Below, one piece after another: positions 62,879 to 64,000 of a stretch of DNA of 64,000 nt. A program made the translations under genes and the position numbers. The stretch comes from Stercorarius parasiticus. Taxonomy: Eukaryota; Chordata; Aves; Charadriiformes; Stercorariidae. Numbering within the stretch: position 1 is the stretch's first letter; every line of letters begins with the position of its first letter. The DNA lies in the NCBI GenBank assembly GCA_013396915.1, contig VWZL01000904.1, forward strand, positions 67,245 to 131,244, written 5' to 3'. A model generated the notes under the pieces. The model was given only the letters and a program-made list of their open reading frames with translations. It was not told where the DNA came from and searched no databases.

Positions 62879-64000
62879 GAGCTATTCACCAACCTGAAAA
62901 GCAAGATAATTTAATGACTGGAGCTGATGTGAAGACTATTTCTGTGATATTGATGGAGTGCATCCAAATGCACGTGATATTTTAACCGCCTTTAGAAAAT
63001 ACTTTGTACTTCACACAGTTCATCTAAAGAAGCCTAAACATTTTACAAACTACAGGTAGCTGCACTTAACTATCTATGAATTCAAATTCAGATTAGAAGC
63101 AGTGTGAATCGAGGGGCTGTGAATCAAATCGTGAGATAGAGAAAATCAGATCCCTTGGGTGATGCTGGGAGGGATGCTACAGCCTGTTTCCCTGCCCTGG
63201 TGAATCTGTACATCTGTCCCGCCTCTGTACTTTGCTGGTAATATCACACCTTGTTTTCAAGGACTGCTACTTACTAATAAAGTATATTCATCCTCTTGCC
63301 AGCAGTATCTTCCACTGGATTCTGAGAACATGAAAACATGTTCTCATAAACGACAGAATAGCTAGTAAACTAGTTCTAGTTATTGTGTTAATAAACTCAT
63401 ATTGATGAGTTCACACTAAAACAAACGCATTCCCTGATTTTAAGGTAACACAATGCAGCATAAATGTGCTAGCTTACCGTTTCACTTTGGTCAGATAAAC
63501 CATGATTCTCACGGAAGACTCAAAATGAAGCTTTTGTTTGAATCTTAGTAAGCATAAGGATTTATCACATACCATATCTGGCATCCTCCCCACTTCCAAT
63601 GCATTGTTTTTGCTTAGAGAGAAGTTTGTCTCATTGAATTTAGTTTAAAAAGATAAATCCCTTCCTGGCACTAAATTTTATCATCTAATCCAGAAAGTGA
63701 ATTTAGGAAGGTCATGATAAATTCATTCATTTTTGTTCTGAAATGAACTTTTGTGGATATACATCAAAAAATCTTCTTGTTGACAAGAAGCAATTAACTA
63801 CAAGTCTTAGCAGAGTCTTGTAGTAGTTAAAAGTTTACATTATCTGGAAAACTAATAATGAAGTCTGTTAGCCATGTATCTGCATTGTAGGTAAGCTTTA
63901 ATAATTTAAAAATCAAATAAGATCTCCATTATCCCCAGAAAGCAAGTAACTGATTTTCATATTAATAATACAGTGATATTATTATAGTGCCATAGCCAAG
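62879..64000. other. Non-coding flank
   Basis: AT-rich sequence to the window end. It contains the hairpin at 63323-63346 and an imperfect inverted pair AACTACAAG / CTTGTAGTAGTT at about 63797-63829. No gene was recognised. Confidence 0.5.
63323..63346. repeat. Perfect hairpin, 10-bp arms and AAAA loop
   Basis: TGAGAACATG, AAAA, CATGTTCTCA. The arms contain AGAACA and TGTTCT, the half-sites of steroid-receptor elements, but they are 8 bases apart instead of the usual 3, so a canonical response element is not supported. Confidence 0.9.

Noticed and set aside
1..64000. CRISPR arrays, operons, phage or bacterial systems
   Set aside because: No regularly spaced repeats, no tightly packed coding frames; the CR1 and LTR content shows vertebrate nuclear DNA.

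Overview
The window reads as AT-rich, non-coding vertebrate nuclear DNA from a bird. Four CR1 LINE 3' ends carry the avian hallmarks: a GGTTGGAAGGGACC-type tail and short ATTCTATGATTCT-type terminal repeats. There is also an ERV-type LTR of a kind I recall from neoavian genomes. I see no operons, ribosome binding sites or dense coding. The open frames longer than about 60 codons are either pieces of retroelements or chance frames with no recognisable domain. I found no exon, tRNA, rRNA or protein-coding host gene that I can support, so this is a gene desert or the inside of a very large intron.

Layout. Positions 472-993 hold a CR1 3' end (+) with an open 128-codon C-terminal ORF2 segment. Positions 6060-6130 may hold an old CR1 tail (-). 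A small GC-rich island at 6170-6345 contains a nested hairpin. A second CR1 (-) lies at 6503-6825. An old, strongly diverged CR1-type reverse transcriptase fragment (-) lies at about 8930-9455. A pyrimidine tract and an A22 run lie at 11950-12293. A third CR1 (+) lies at 12875-13340. A diverged 98-bp tandem duplication lies at about 15431-15580. A pyrimidine-biased 1.2 kb stretch runs from 19360 to 20560.

At about 38150-39290 (-) there is a decayed Ty3/Gypsy-like gag-pol remnant: gag C-terminus, broken zinc knuckle, aspartic protease and the start of reverse transcriptase. A probable solo ERV LTR lies at about 40113-40808. A perfect 17-bp-arm hairpin sits at 45258-45294. A second LTR-like segment with a TATA box lies at about 47549-48470. 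An approximately 1 kb old CR1 copy (+) lies at 49230-50255. Finally, an ancient MIR-type SINE (62262-62395) abuts a fourth CR1 (62401-62878, -).

The genes do not work together in any system I can see; the window is a record of retroelement insertions of several ages. The most unusual item is the Ty3/Gypsy-like remnant, a class that is scarce in birds. I found no evidence for a new functional system.
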